Part shown: positions 50,395-59,748 of the stretch, one piece after another
Layout of the letters: each line of letters starts with the position of its first letter
How positions within the stretch are numbered: position 1 is the first letter of the stretch
Assembly (NCBI RefSeq): GCF_025399895.1
Contig: NZ_JAODUA010000023.1
Coordinates: 1 to 64,000 of the forward strand
Reading direction: 5' to 3'
DNA from: Streptomyces sp. ASQP_92
GTDB lineage: Bacteria > Actinomycetota > Actinomycetes > Streptomycetales > Streptomycetaceae
Length of the DNA stretch: 64,000 nucleotides
The notes under the pieces: model-generated
What the model saw: only the letters and a program-made list of their open reading frames with translations
What the model was told of the DNA's origin: nothing
Databases searched by the model: none
Program-made: the position numbers and the translations under genes

Positions 50395-52290
50395 GTGAGA
50401 GACAGTGATGTCGTGCCGGTGGTGCTCGGCGACGACGAGCACCAGGACATCCTGAACAACCTGATCCTGCCCGAGTGGACGCGCGGCGCGGTCCGCCAGG
50501 AGCAGCCGGTCCTGATCGTTGTCGCCGGACCTCCGGGCAGCAACAAGACGGGCGTCGCGGACGTGATCCACGCCGTACTTGGCCGGCGTGGCGGCGCGGT
50601 ACGGATCGGCTCCGACCTCTACAAGCACCGCCACCCCCGCTACACGGCGCTGGTCGTGGAGGACGACCGGACTGCGGGGATCCGGGTGCGGCCCGACACC
50701 CGCCGGTGGCAGGCCGAGGTCGAGGAGTACGTACGGCGCCATCGGTTCGACGCCGTGGTGGAGAGCGCCGCGGCCGATCCCGACCAGTTCCGTGCCGACG
50801 CGCTCGCCTACCGGGCATCCGGGTACCGGATCGAGGTCGTGGCCGTCACCGCGGCCGAGGCCCTGACCCAGCTGCGAGCGGTCAGCCGCTACCTGAGGGA
50901 GCGCCGCCATGTGTCGTGGGAGAACCACGACGACTGCGCCCGCGGGCTGCTGGAGACCCTCGCCATCATCGAGTCCGAGCAACTCGTCGACCAGGTCACC
51001 GTGGTGCGGCCCGGCATCGACTTCGTGTACCGCAGCGAGGTGGTCAGCGGAGCGTGGTTGGGAGAGCCCGCCGCCGCGGTGAGGGTCGTGCAGACCGAGC
51101 GCTGGCGGCCGTGGTCGGCCCGGCAGACAGCCGCGTTCAGCACGGAGCTGTACGAGACCCAGGAGCAGGTCCACCAACCGCAGGTGACGCGGGATCAGCG
51201 CCTGGTGGTGGCCGGGCCGATCGAGCGGGCTCGCGCGCTGGCCGAACCGGTCCGCAGGATCGCCCAGGTCCGCCCCGATGCCCCCGGGGTCCACTACCAC
51301 CAGTTGTCGCGGGGCGAACACCAGTGGCTCTACGACGAGTTGATCGCGCCGTCATATCTGGACGGCGTCACCGCCCAGGAGGAGCCGGTGGCGGTGATCG
51401 TGGTCGGCGAGCCCGGCGCGGAGGTGAGCCGGACCGCCAACCTCGTGCAGCGTGCGATGGGTAGCCGGGCCCCGGTCCGTTTGGTCTACCAGGATTTCGA
51501 GGCGTTTCACCCGGACTCCGAGCAGGTGTGTTCCGAGCATCCGCTCAGCGACGGGGCAGAGATCCGTGCCGATGTCGAGGCGTGGATGGCGAGGATCGCC
51601 ACGGCTCTCCGAGGCCTGCGTGCTCATGTGATCGTGGAGAGCTTCCCGGGCAGCGTCCAGGAAGTGCTCGGTGAGGCCGAGTTGTACGGCTCGGCCGGTT
51701 TCCGGGTTGACCTGGTCCTGCTCGGCGCGCGTGCAGCCGACAGTCGCCAGGCCACCGCCCGCATCCACGCCCGGCTGCAACAGCGAGGGGTCCCGAGCCG
51801 CTACACCTCGCGGACTCGCCACGACCAGGTCCGTCACACGGTCGCTCAGCTCGCACGGATCGCCGAGACTCACCCCGCCATTGCCTCCGTGCTCGTCCTC
51901 GGGCCGGACGGCGACGCTGTCCACCGCAACGAGCGGACCGCCCGTGGAGGACTGACCAGGCCGATCCGCGCGGCAGCGGCGCTGGGCGGGGCGCGGGTGA
52001 AGCCCTACACCCTGACGGAGGCGAACCGCTTCCTCACTACCCACCGCGCCCTGCGGGCCGCGCTCCCGCAGCATCGGGACGACCTCCACCGCACCCTCGC
52101 ACTCGCCCACCCGCTGATGCCCGCCGCACTTCGCCCGCCCTCCCTCCCCTGCCCGGCGCGGCCGCTCTATCTGCCCGTGCCGCTGCCGGGGCCGCTGTGG
52201 GGAAGGGACGCCGAGCCACCGAGTCATGGCATGCGCGGCGAGCACGAGCGCTCCCGGCATTCCGGCGCGTGTGAGAGGGCCGGCACGTGA
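50395..52290 (+). CDS. Tandem zeta-toxin-like protein
   Basis: 631 residues from GTG 50395 (an in-frame TTG at 50383 is an alternative). Residues about 20-220 form a zeta-toxin/P-loop kinase domain with Walker A VVAGPPGSNKTG, RIGSDLYKHRHPRY and EYVRRHRFDAVVESA. A second copy at about 300-500 has HYHQLSRGEHQWLYDELIAPSYL and VIVVGEPGAEVSRTA, where the lysine of Walker A is missing. Zeta toxins phosphorylate UDP-N-acetylglucosamine. No epsilon antitoxin is evident nearby, so the degenerate half might be regulatory. The Pro-rich C-terminal 90 residues are linker-like. Confidence 0.75.
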   Translation: MRDSDVVPVVLGDDEHQDILNNLILPEWTRGAVRQEQPVLIVVAGPPGSNKTGVADVIHAVLGRRGGAVRIGSDLYKHRHPRYTALVVEDDRTAGIRVRPDTRRWQAEVEEYVRRHRFDAVVESAAADPDQFRADALAYRASGYRIEVVAVTAAEALTQLRAVSRYLRERRHVSWENHDDCARGLLETLAIIESEQLVDQVTVVRPGIDFVYRSEVVSGAWLGEPAAAVRVVQTERWRPWSARQTAAFSTELYETQEQVHQPQVTRDQRLVVAGPIERARALAEPVRRIAQVRPDAPGVHYHQLSRGEHQWLYDELIAPSYLDGVTAQEEPVAVIVVGEPGAEVSRTANLVQRAMGSRAPVRLVYQDFEAFHPDSEQVCSEHPLSDGAEIRADVEAWMARIATALRGLRAHVIVESFPGSVQEVLGEAELYGSAGFRVDLVLLGARAADSRQATARIHARLQQRGVPSRYTSRTRHDQVRHTVAQLARIAETHPAIASVLVLGPDGDAVHRNERTARGGLTRPIRAAAALGGARVKPYTLTEANRFLTTHRALRAALPQHRDDLHRTLALAHPLMPAALRPPSLPCPARPLYLPVPLPGPLWGRDAEPPSHGMRGEHERSRHSGACERAGT

Positions 52291-52506
52291 CCTACCGGGT
52301 GCCCCTGCGCCTTCGCCCTTCCGGCGGGCCCGCGGTGGCCGGCACCTGGGAGCCCCCGGGCATCACGCAACTAAGTCCTCGGCCAGGCCGGCTCCTTCGG
52401 CGGTCACCCCACCGTGATCATCACGTTGGCCGAACGGCCTGACGACGGCCGGGAGCTGGTCTTGAACACCCGGACGAAACAGGACGGTCTCCAGCGGTGG
52501 CTCCAC
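52287..52506 (+). pseudogene. Broken small gene coupled to the zeta gene
   Basis: GTG 52287 overlaps the zeta-gene stop (GTGA). It reads TYRVPLRLRPSGGPAVAGTW; then the frame changes around 52340-52390 and continues GGHPTVIITLAERPDDGREL. Together these resemble a small beta-rich Streptomyces protein family of about 70-90 residues. The right end is not clear. It may once have been a partner of the zeta-like protein. Confidence 0.4.
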
Positions 52507-52836
52507 CTACTCGGCCCCCAGCTCGCTGAGCCGCGTCGTGTAAAGGGCGGTGATCCGGGCCGCCTGGCCCGGATCGGCGAGCAGCGCCTTCTCGTCCGCC
52601 TTGGCCGCCTTCACTGCGGCCGTCAGCTCCTCGATCCGTGCCGCATCAGGGCGCGCGGCACGCCGCTCCTCAAGGATCTGCTGCGTGCACCCGCGGATGA
52701 AACGGCGCAGCACCGCCCGGGCCTCCTCGAACGCGTCCCCCGCGTATCGGGAGTCGTCCGGCTCGGAGGCTCCCGGGGCGGCTTTCCCGGAGGGAATCCG
52801 ACCGGACGTGGACTCGGGTTCGTGCACGGCTGCCAC
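52507..52836 (-). CDS. Small helical hypothetical protein
   Basis: 109 residues from GTG 52836. The C-terminal 70 residues (EEARAVLRRFIRGCTQQILEE and IEELTAAVKAAKADEKALL) form two amphipathic helices with coiled-coil character. Convergent with the broken 52287 gene and divergent from the STAND ATPase gene. Function unknown. Confidence 0.45.
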   Translation of the reverse strand: MAAVHEPESTSGRIPSGKAAPGASEPDDSRYAGDAFEEARAVLRRFIRGCTQQILEERRAARPDAARIEELTAAVKAAKADEKALLADPGQAARITALYTTRLSELGAE

Positions 52837-52981
52837 CTTGCTGTTTCGGGAAGGAAAGGGCCATTGTCCGCCAGTTGTCGGCCAAAGCATGGCGGTGGCG
52901 GCCACAGCGTTCCGCGATGGCGCGGCGTACGGTGCCAACGCTGCCTACAGTGGGGGCAGTTGATCTTCTACAGGGGGTGTC

Positions 52982-55690
52982 GTGGCCGAGCGGGGCATGG
53001 ATCTGCGCACGCTGTTCAGCACGAACGACCGCGCTCTGCGCGCGGAGGAGGCGTTCACCAACCGGCAGGCCCAGTGGCAGATCATCGCCGAGGCGCTCGC
53101 GGATCACCTGCACACGATCTCGTCGCCGGGCTTCGACGTCGAGGACCTGGAGGCGGCCCGCCGCAATGTGGTGGCACTCCACGGTGTCGGCGGCATCGGC
53201 AAGACGGCGCTGTCCCGGACCATCGAGGCGGCGCTCGCCGACACCTCGCGCCGGCCCGCCCAATGGGGCGCGCCCTCCTGGCCGGAGCACGTGCGGATTC
53301 TGCCCGTCCGGATCGACCTGGCCCGCTCCGAGGGGATCGACTTCGAGCGTGTCGTGTTGCTGCTCCGCCTCGCCCTCGCCGCGACCGGCCGCCCGATGCC
53401 CGCCTTCGACTTGACGCTGCGACGCTATTGGGAGGCCGCCCACCCCGGTGAGCCGCTGGAGGAGTACCTGCGCCGCGGCGGCCTGCTCGCGAAATTCGGG
53501 AAGGCGCTGCCCCAGCAGATGGAGGGGGTGCTCGGCGAAGTCGCCCAGGCACTGCTGCTGCCCGGCGTTGTCGGCTCCGCCGTCGGGAAGGTCACTGGAG
53601 CGCTGGTCACCGCGCTGCGCGAGCGGCGCCAGGCCGTCCGCGCGCTCGCCGGATGTACGCGCTTGGCGGACCTCCTGGAGGCCGAGCCCACTCTCGACGC
53701 GCTCTCCTTCTACCCGCACCTGCTGTCCTGGGATATCTCCCAGCTTCCAGCCAAGGAGCGGGTCGTGCCGGTCGTGCTGTTCGACACCTGGGAGGAGATC
53801 GGCGACCGCACCCACCGCGACCTGGAGCGGCTCTTGCAGCGGGTCGTCTGGCTCATGCCGCAGACGTTCTTCGTCATCACCGGACGCGCCCGACTCCAGT
53901 GGGGCGACGCCGGCCTGGAGGGTCAGCTCGACTGGACTGGACCGGCTGCCTGGCCCGGACTCGCCGCCACTCCCCTGCCGTCCCCGCGCACCGCGGCCGC
54001 CCGCTCTGCGGCACCGGCCCCGGGCGGGCAGATCCTGATCGGTGACTTCAGCCGCGAGGACGCCGACGACTACCTCGCCCGGCGCCTGACCCGCGACGGC
54101 CAGCCCCTGATCGAGCCCGCGATCCGGGCTGTGATCGCGGAGCGCTCACATGGGCTTCCCCTGCACCTGGACCTGTCCGCGATGCGCTACCTGGAGATCC
54201 GCCGCTCCGGCCGGACCCCGCAGCCCGACGATTTCGCGGCCGACTTCCCGGCCCTGGTCGCCCGCACCCTGCAAGACCTCACCCCCGACGAACGACATGT
54301 CCTGCGGTCGGTGAGCCTGTTCGACTCTTTCGATCTCTCGCTCGCGACCCAGGCCGCGGGCCTGACGCACGAGGCGCCGGCGCTGCGCCTGGCGGAGCGG
54401 CCGTTCATCCGAGAGAACACCTTGTCCCGGTGGCCCTTCAGCCTCCACGCCTTGATCCGCTCCACCATCCGGTCCGCCGACGACCAGACCGATGACCGCT
54501 GGTCACCGCGCGACTGGGACCACGCCGCCCGCCGCGCCTTCACTGCCCTGGGCGGGCAGTGGACCGCCCACACCGGACGCGACCGCCTTCTGCTGACCGG
54601 TGCCCTGCGCCAGGGCCTCGCCATCGCCCGCGACTTCCGCCTCGACCTGGACTGGCTCGCGGACGCCACCTGGGCGTATGTGGCCGACGAGATCTGGGAG
54701 CCGATCGCACTACCCTCCGCGCCCGAGCCGACCGGTGATCCGGCGCCGCTGGCGACGTCCGCCGACGCCCTGGTGGAGACACTCAGCGCCCTCGCCCGCC
54801 GCCAGCACGAGCACCGCGAACGCACCATCACCCGCCTGACCGCCGTCGTCACCGCCGATCTGCTGCCCGCCGACCTGACCGAACTGGCCGTGTACTACCT
54901 GGCCAAAGCCCATCGCGACCTTGGCCACTCCGCCGAATCCCGGGCCGGGATGCAGCGCGTCGCCGACGGCGGAGGGCAGCTCGCGCCCGCCGCACGACGC
55001 GGCCTCGCCCACCTCGCCCGCCTCGACGGGGACTTCCCTGCCGCTCTCCAGACCGCGCAGAGTCTGGGCTGGGAGGGCCGCCGGCACCGCGTCGAGGGCG
55101 ACGTTCGCTGGGTCCAGGGCGACATGACGGGCGCGATCGCCGCCTACGAACGAGCTCGCGCGGAGGCCGAACAGCACGGAGTGGCCGGCGAACGAGTTAC
55201 CGCACAAGCCCAGCTCGGCTTCGCCACCGCCTTTGCCGACCCCCACCGTGCCGCCGTCGAGCTGGAGCTCGCCGAGCAGCTCCTGGCCGGCGCCGACCTG
55301 CGCGCCACCACCATCACCACCCACATCGCCGCCCTCATCCAGAACGCCGGAACCAGCGCCGGCCTTGAGGACCGCGCCCAACGGCTACGCACCGAGATCA
55401 GCGTCGCCGGCCTCGACTCCGCCCAACTCCCCACCCTCGAACTCGCCCTCGCCTTCCACCACGCCGTACGCGGCGATCGCGACGGCGTGACCGCCGCCCT
55501 CTCCCGACTCCACGACCTGGCCCAGGGCGGCGACTACGCGTACTACCCCGACATCGCCCGCTTCATGGCCGGCCTGCCGCTCCCCGAGCCGGGCTCGGGC
55601 GCACGCTGGCTCGACGGCCAGCAGGTCACGCGCGACCGCTGGCGTGCCCTGGTCACTGCGCGGGCTGATCATCTGAGGATCCCCCGATAG
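52982..55690 (+). CDS. STAND-type NTPase with TPR-like C-terminus
   Basis: 902 residues. An N-terminal segment (1-60) precedes a P-loop NTPase: Walker A GVGGIGKTAL at about 70, Walker B VVPVVLFDTWEEI at about 260, and a sensor-like HGLPLHLDLSAM at about 380. A winged-helix-like region with LARTLQDLTPDERHVLRSVSLF follows, then helical repeats to the C-terminus. This is the STAND/NB-ARC architecture used in signalling and in bacterial anti-phage (Avs-like) defence. No separate effector domain is recognised, so defence is inference. Start GTG 52982 with AGGGGGTG. Confidence 0.7.
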   Translation: MAERGMDLRTLFSTNDRALRAEEAFTNRQAQWQIIAEALADHLHTISSPGFDVEDLEAARRNVVALHGVGGIGKTALSRTIEAALADTSRRPAQWGAPSWPEHVRILPVRIDLARSEGIDFERVVLLLRLALAATGRPMPAFDLTLRRYWEAAHPGEPLEEYLRRGGLLAKFGKALPQQMEGVLGEVAQALLLPGVVGSAVGKVTGALVTALRERRQAVRALAGCTRLADLLEAEPTLDALSFYPHLLSWDISQLPAKERVVPVVLFDTWEEIGDRTHRDLERLLQRVVWLMPQTFFVITGRARLQWGDAGLEGQLDWTGPAAWPGLAATPLPSPRTAAARSAAPAPGGQILIGDFSREDADDYLARRLTRDGQPLIEPAIRAVIAERSHGLPLHLDLSAMRYLEIRRSGRTPQPDDFAADFPALVARTLQDLTPDERHVLRSVSLFDSFDLSLATQAAGLTHEAPALRLAERPFIRENTLSRWPFSLHALIRSTIRSADDQTDDRWSPRDWDHAARRAFTALGGQWTAHTGRDRLLLTGALRQGLAIARDFRLDLDWLADATWAYVADEIWEPIALPSAPEPTGDPAPLATSADALVETLSALARRQHEHRERTITRLTAVVTADLLPADLTELAVYYLAKAHRDLGHSAESRAGMQRVADGGGQLAPAARRGLAHLARLDGDFPAALQTAQSLGWEGRRHRVEGDVRWVQGDMTGAIAAYERARAEAEQHGVAGERVTAQAQLGFATAFADPHRAAVELELAEQLLAGADLRATTITTHIAALIQNAGTSAGLEDRAQRLRTEISVAGLDSAQLPTLELALAFHHAVRGDRDGVTAALSRLHDLAQGGDYAYYPDIARFMAGLPLPEPGSGARWLDGQQVTRDRWRALVTARADHLRIPR

Positions 55691-55840
55691 GCGGCGACCG
55701 AACGTCCCTGCGCATCCGCCGCGGCCCTTCCTGTGGGCTTGACCATCGGTGAGACCCCGAACCCGCATCATCGACGGGGTCAGGGCCTCCATCACCAAGG
55801 TGGTCAGGACGCGAGGTCCCCAAACCAGGGCCGTCGACCC

Positions 55841-56101
55841 CTACTTCGGACTGTTCTTGTCGGTCGGCGGAAGATCGAAAGTGTCCGTGTAGTCGGTCCA
55901 GTTGTAGAGCCACTCCTTGCGGACTGTCACCTTGTTGGACCACGGGAACAAGCTCTCGGCCAACCCGATGATGCGGTCAGCCATCGTGTTCAGCGCCTTG
56001 TCGACGTCGGCGCCGCGGATGTTGACGCCCTTCAACGTACGCGGCACGTGGAACTCGAAGCTGATGCGAAGTACACGAGGTGTTCCTTCGGTTTCTGACA
56101 T
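55841..56101 (-). CDS. Small hypothetical protein
   Basis: 86 residues from ATG 56101 with an AGAGGGG site. A beta-alpha pattern (VLRISFEFHVPRTLKG, DKALNTMADRIIGLAES) and a Trp/Tyr-rich end. It is convergent with the STAND gene. Not recognised, but the ribosome binding site is good. Confidence 0.5.
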   Translation of the reverse strand: MSETEGTPRVLRISFEFHVPRTLKGVNIRGADVDKALNTMADRIIGLAESLFPWSNKVTVRKEWLYNWTDYTDTFDLPPTDKNSPK

Positions 56102-56289
56102 GGCCCCTCTGTCATGGGAAGTTCTCCTTCTCACAGGGTCTGGCTTATCTCGTGAGAAGTCAACTCTCTTGTGAAGACTGCCAGTTGGCTGACGCTGCCG
56201 TTCGGTTGGTGGCTCGACGGCCGAGGAGGGTGAAGGGTGTGAAACGGCCGGCCACATGGTGTCCGTGACGGCCGGGCGGCGCTCGCCAC

Positions 56290-56520
56290 ACCTCTCCAGC
56301 CGCGCCTGGCCGAGACCTCCTCACCGGCCTTGGTCTGCAGCGCGCCCGCGTCCGCGCGCTCGCCCCACGGGCAGAACGCCTTCGTCCCGCCGAGTACGAC
56401 TTACACCAGCTCACGCTCGACGATCGCGACGAGAAGCTTCTCCGCCTTGAGGCCGCCTTCGACCGGGCTCGCCTTCGCTGCGGTCCCGGCATCGCCGGGA
56501 CCGCAGCGACCTTCGGGTGA
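56290..56520 (+). pseudogene. 3-prime remnant of a Y-family DNA polymerase gene
   Basis: In one frame ending at TGA 56518-56520 the sequence reads LLTGLGLQRARVRALAPRAE, then YDLHQLTLDDRDEKLLRLEAAFDRAR and a final Gly-rich tail. This corresponds to the C-terminal little-finger end of Y-family (DinB/ImuB-like) polymerases of Streptomyces plasmids. Only about 70 of about 350 residues remain, and there is no start. Confidence 0.6.
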
Positions 56521-56693
56521 TTGCGACCGCGAGTTCTCGGCACGGGTCCGAATGATCGCGAGTGCACGCCGTACGGCAGGTGAGACGTCGCATGCCCTCG
56601 GAAGCGTTCCGGTCGGAACGTTTCCTCCTCTCGCGTTCGAGGCGGGTCAGCGTGTCCAGGAAGTGGTTCGACCGAACCACTTCCTGGACACGC
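56477..56693. repeat. Three close palindromes
   Basis: A perfect 14-bp stem (56477-56490/56494-56507, loop ATC); an 11-bp imperfect stem at about 56601-56624 (loop GT); and a perfect 21-bp stem with a two-base loop AC (56650-56670/56673-56693). The spacing between them is about 90 and 25 bases. They may be fold-back elements, termination sites or binding sites. Confidence 0.6.
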
Positions 56694-57380
56694 GCTTGGC
56701 GCGCTAGGCCCCCTGCCCGGCCGCTACAACTTCGTCGTCGGCGTCCCGGTAGCCGGCGCCCTGTGCCCGCTGTGCGATCCGGACGCGCCCAAGCTGGACG
56801 AGGACGACGACGGTGACGAGGGCGGGTAGTTCACCCGCCTACCTGGACTACGGCGTCGACAAGCGGAGTGGTCAGGCGGTGGCGCATCCGGCAACCGCCA
56901 GGGCTTCAGTGATGATGTCCCTCTCGGTTGTCGTCAGGGGGCGTGTGTTGTCCCAATTCGTTGTTGGGATCCCAGCCGAACAGTGCCACAGGGCCGCGGG
57001 TCTCGGGGGCCACTTCGGGCGGGAATCCGGCGACGTGGGCCAGCACCGTGGCGGCGTACGGGTTGGGTGTACTCGTCGCGCAGGACCAGCACGCAGTCGG
57101 ACGTGACGATCCGCAGAGATGCCCCGTCGGTCAGGGGGCCGCGTGGCATCGGTCGGGCGTTCCGGCGGTGGCGATCTTGTGACCCCACTCGGCACGGCCA
57201 TCAGGGTTGATCAGGATGTAGACGGGCACCTGGGTGTTGACAGCGAGTACTCCCCTCTGTCCAGTCCGCACCGGTCGGCGGGCCCTGGAAGTACAACGAC
57301 TGCTTCCCCGGCCCGTACCTGTCCCACTTGCCTGGACAACCCGCTGCTGGCTCGCTTGGCCGACTGGCGCGGCCGGCTTA
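56694..57380. other. Decayed region with a broken reading frame
   Basis: On the - strand, two frames join as ASLRIVTSDCVLVLRDEYTQ and YAATVLAHVAGFPPEVAPE, then VALFGWDPNN, broken by one frame change at about 57060. It looks like the remains of a small gene I cannot name. Nothing else is visible up to the Fic gene end. Confidence 0.35.
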
Positions 57381-58523
57381 CTACGCGGCGTACGGATCGA
57401 CGATGGTGTGGGGGCGGCGGGCGGTGGCTAGAACGTCCTGGGGAAAGCGGGGTCCGGCGGTGTAGTGGCGGCCCTTGGTCTGGCCGATCGCCGTGAGGAC
57501 CTGGGCCTTGGTCAGGGCCTGAAGATCACGGGTGGCTTGCTGCGTGTTGATGGCTTCAGCCTTCTCGTAGCGTGAGCGCCGGACCCGGCCCGTCATTGCC
57601 ACCTCGTGCAGGGCGGTCAACTGCCGCTCGCTGAGACCGAGTTCGTCCATGACGTCCATGAGCTGCATCCAGCAGCCGTTGGAGCGGTCCACGCGGAACT
57701 GAACACGCTGGGCCTGCTGGTGGTAGGCGAGGAGGCTGAACTTGATCCACGGCAGGGTGTCGCGTTGGGGGGACCAGACGGGGCCGCCGACCTCGCGCAG
57801 CACCTTGTAGTACTCCCAGGTGTTGCCCGGCATGCCCAGCCACTCCTCGATTGAGGAGAACTCGGGGGCCAGAACGCCGCCGCGGGCAATGAGGAGGGTC
57901 TGCAGGGAGCGGGACATCCGCCCGTTGCCGTCCGACCATGGGTGGATCTTCACCAGGTTCAGGTGTGCCATCGCCGCCCGGATCAGCACGTGGTGGTCGA
58001 GGTCGCCGTCGTTCAGCCAGTCCACGAACTCGCCCATCAGATGGGGCACGAGGTCCTGGTCGGGGCCTTCGTAGTCGGTGGCGAGCTCGTCGCCGGGGGC
58101 GGTGATGCGGATGGAGGTCTTGCGCCACTGCCCGGCGGTCTTCAGCGGATGGTGGTGGCCCTGGAGCATCCAGTGCAGTGCGTTGAGGAGTTCCTTGTTG
58201 TAGCGGAAGTCGGCGACGTCGTGCAGCGACTGGATGTACGTCATGGCCTGCTGGTAGGCGAGTGTCTCCGCCTTGTTCTCCTCGCTTGCCTCCACCCCTT
58301 CGCGTTCGCCGTCCATCAGGTCGGCCACGTCGGCGGCGTCCACCCGGTAGCCCTCGATCGTGTTGGAGGCGGCGATCGCGCTCGCGGTCAGCGCCTTGCG
58401 CAGGTCGAGGGTCCACTTCATGGGGGCCTGCTGCACCGCATGGCGCAGCCGGTCCCGCATGGCGTCGACCTGCTCCAGGACCTGGAGGTCGACGGGAGCG
58501 AGGCGGGGCATCGAGTACAGCAT
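57381..58523 (-). CDS. Fic family protein (AMP-transferase fold)
   Basis: 380 residues. The Fic motif is HPWSDGNGRMSR at about residue 195 (consensus HxFx(D/E)GNGRxxR). Upstream, ASNTIEGYRVD at about 50 fits the inhibitory (S/T)xxxE(G/N) motif, so the protein belongs to the self-inhibited (class II) type. The C-terminal 110 residues contain a winged-helix region (LTALHEVAMTGRVRR). Fic proteins transfer AMP or related groups to hydroxyl side chains. ATG 58523 is chosen (MLYSMPRLAP). Confidence 0.85.
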   Translation of the reverse strand: MLYSMPRLAPVDLQVLEQVDAMRDRLRHAVQQAPMKWTLDLRKALTASAIAASNTIEGYRVDAADVADLMDGEREGVEASEENKAETLAYQQAMTYIQSLHDVADFRYNKELLNALHWMLQGHHHPLKTAGQWRKTSIRITAPGDELATDYEGPDQDLVPHLMGEFVDWLNDGDLDHHVLIRAAMAHLNLVKIHPWSDGNGRMSRSLQTLLIARGGVLAPEFSSIEEWLGMPGNTWEYYKVLREVGGPVWSPQRDTLPWIKFSLLAYHQQAQRVQFRVDRSNGCWMQLMDVMDELGLSERQLTALHEVAMTGRVRRSRYEKAEAINTQQATRDLQALTKAQVLTAIGQTKGRHYTAGPRFPQDVLATARRPHTIVDPYAA

Positions 58524-58773
58524 GACGCAATGATACCTAGCTTCTATCATTCACGCTCGGTTGTTCCGCCCGACGTTCCGAATCCTCTTGAGCCGCGCCC
58601 GGACAGCGATACGCCGGTCTGCCGGCTGCGGCACGTCCTCGATGGCCTGACGAAGCGGACGGAGCCACCGGGCGTAACGTGAGGGGGCACCGCAGCTGAA
58701 AGGCGTAGGCGAGCCTGCCGCTCCCGCGGTAGCGGGTTCCGCCCGGTGGCGCTGGGCGGCATCCCCTACCTGT

Positions 58774-59748
58774 TTATCGGGGAAGAGCGGCCCGCCCCGC
58801 CTCCAGGGCCTCGCGCAACGCCTGGCCGAAGGCGTCCGTGACGGACTCGGCCTGCGCAGCCATGCCCGCGACCTCCTCGACGGCATGCTCATCCCCGGCG
58901 GTCCGCGCCACCAGGTCCAGCACTTGATCACTCCGGTCACTAAGGTACTGGATCTGCTCGAGCTCCGCGTACCGCGCGTCCGCCTCCGCGCTCTGCTGCG
59001 CGTAATTCTCCAGGGCCCGTACCCGGCAGGTGACCCCGTGCAGGCTGACCTCCAGCGCGCGCCGACGGTCGCGCAGCACCCTGATCAGCGCGGCGCCCTG
59101 TGGATGGTCAGGTTCCTGACGGCACAGTTTGCTGTACAGGGCCAGCGACGACGCGATCTCCCACAGTTGCGCGGGGAGCATGTGCTCGTTCGCGGCGCGG
59201 TCGATCAGGTCCTCGCGGTGCACCCGGGATTCCATGATGACGTGCTGGGCACGATGGGCACGGTGCAGCAAGTCCCAGGCGTCGTCGGTGAGTTCGTCGA
59301 CCAAGACGTAGTGGCCGTGCGCGTCAGCGAGTGCCCTGAGCCACCGGTTGTCGCTGGCGCACTCCATCGCGGCGACGAGGGCAAGCACCCCGACGAACAG
59401 GGCGAGGGCCATCACTCCGGGGTACATGTACGGAACTGCCCTCTGCGCCAGGCCCCGTGCCAGGGCCTCAAGGGCGAACGGGTGCCGGACGCTCGACGGG
59501 GCGGCGGCTCGGTCCAGTGCGTACAGAAGCAGCGCACCGGTCGCGACCGGGATGCTGCCCTTGAGCAGCACCGCCAGGGCGGGCCGAAACGGCGAGCGCA
59601 GCCGGGGACGGGGGACGGTGTCCTCGCCGGCAGGGGTGAGCAGAGCGTGGGGCGCCAGCAGCACCAGGGTGCGCTGGCGGTGAGGCAGGCCAGGATCGAT
59701 GATCCTGTCGGGCGCCGGAAGCACGTCGTGCGGTGGCTGCTCGGTCAC
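58774..59748 (-). CDS. Membrane-anchored hypothetical protein
   Basis: 324 residues from GTG 59748, overlapping the upstream stop (GTGA). Two hydrophobic segments at about 50-72 and 98-120 are followed by a long helical cytoplasmic or extracytoplasmic part with coiled-coil character. It forms a pair with the next gene. Its location near the conjugation genes suggests a plasmid-transfer role, unproven. Confidence 0.55.
   Translation of the reverse strand: MTEQPPHDVLPAPDRIIDPGLPHRQRTLVLLAPHALLTPAGEDTVPRPRLRSPFRPALAVLLKGSIPVATGALLLYALDRAAAPSSVRHPFALEALARGLAQRAVPYMYPGVMALALFVGVLALVAAMECASDNRWLRALADAHGHYVLVDELTDDAWDLLHRAHRAQHVIMESRVHREDLIDRAANEHMLPAQLWEIASSLALYSKLCRQEPDHPQGAALIRVLRDRRRALEVSLHGVTCRVRALENYAQQSAEADARYAELEQIQYLSDRSDQVLDLVARTAGDEHAVEEVAGMAAQAESVTDAFGQALREALEAGRAALPR

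Noticed and set aside
52414..53451. A 345-codon + strand open frame
   Set aside because: Only its first 30 codons resemble a protein (tail of the broken 52287 gene); the remainder overlaps the STAND gene in another frame.
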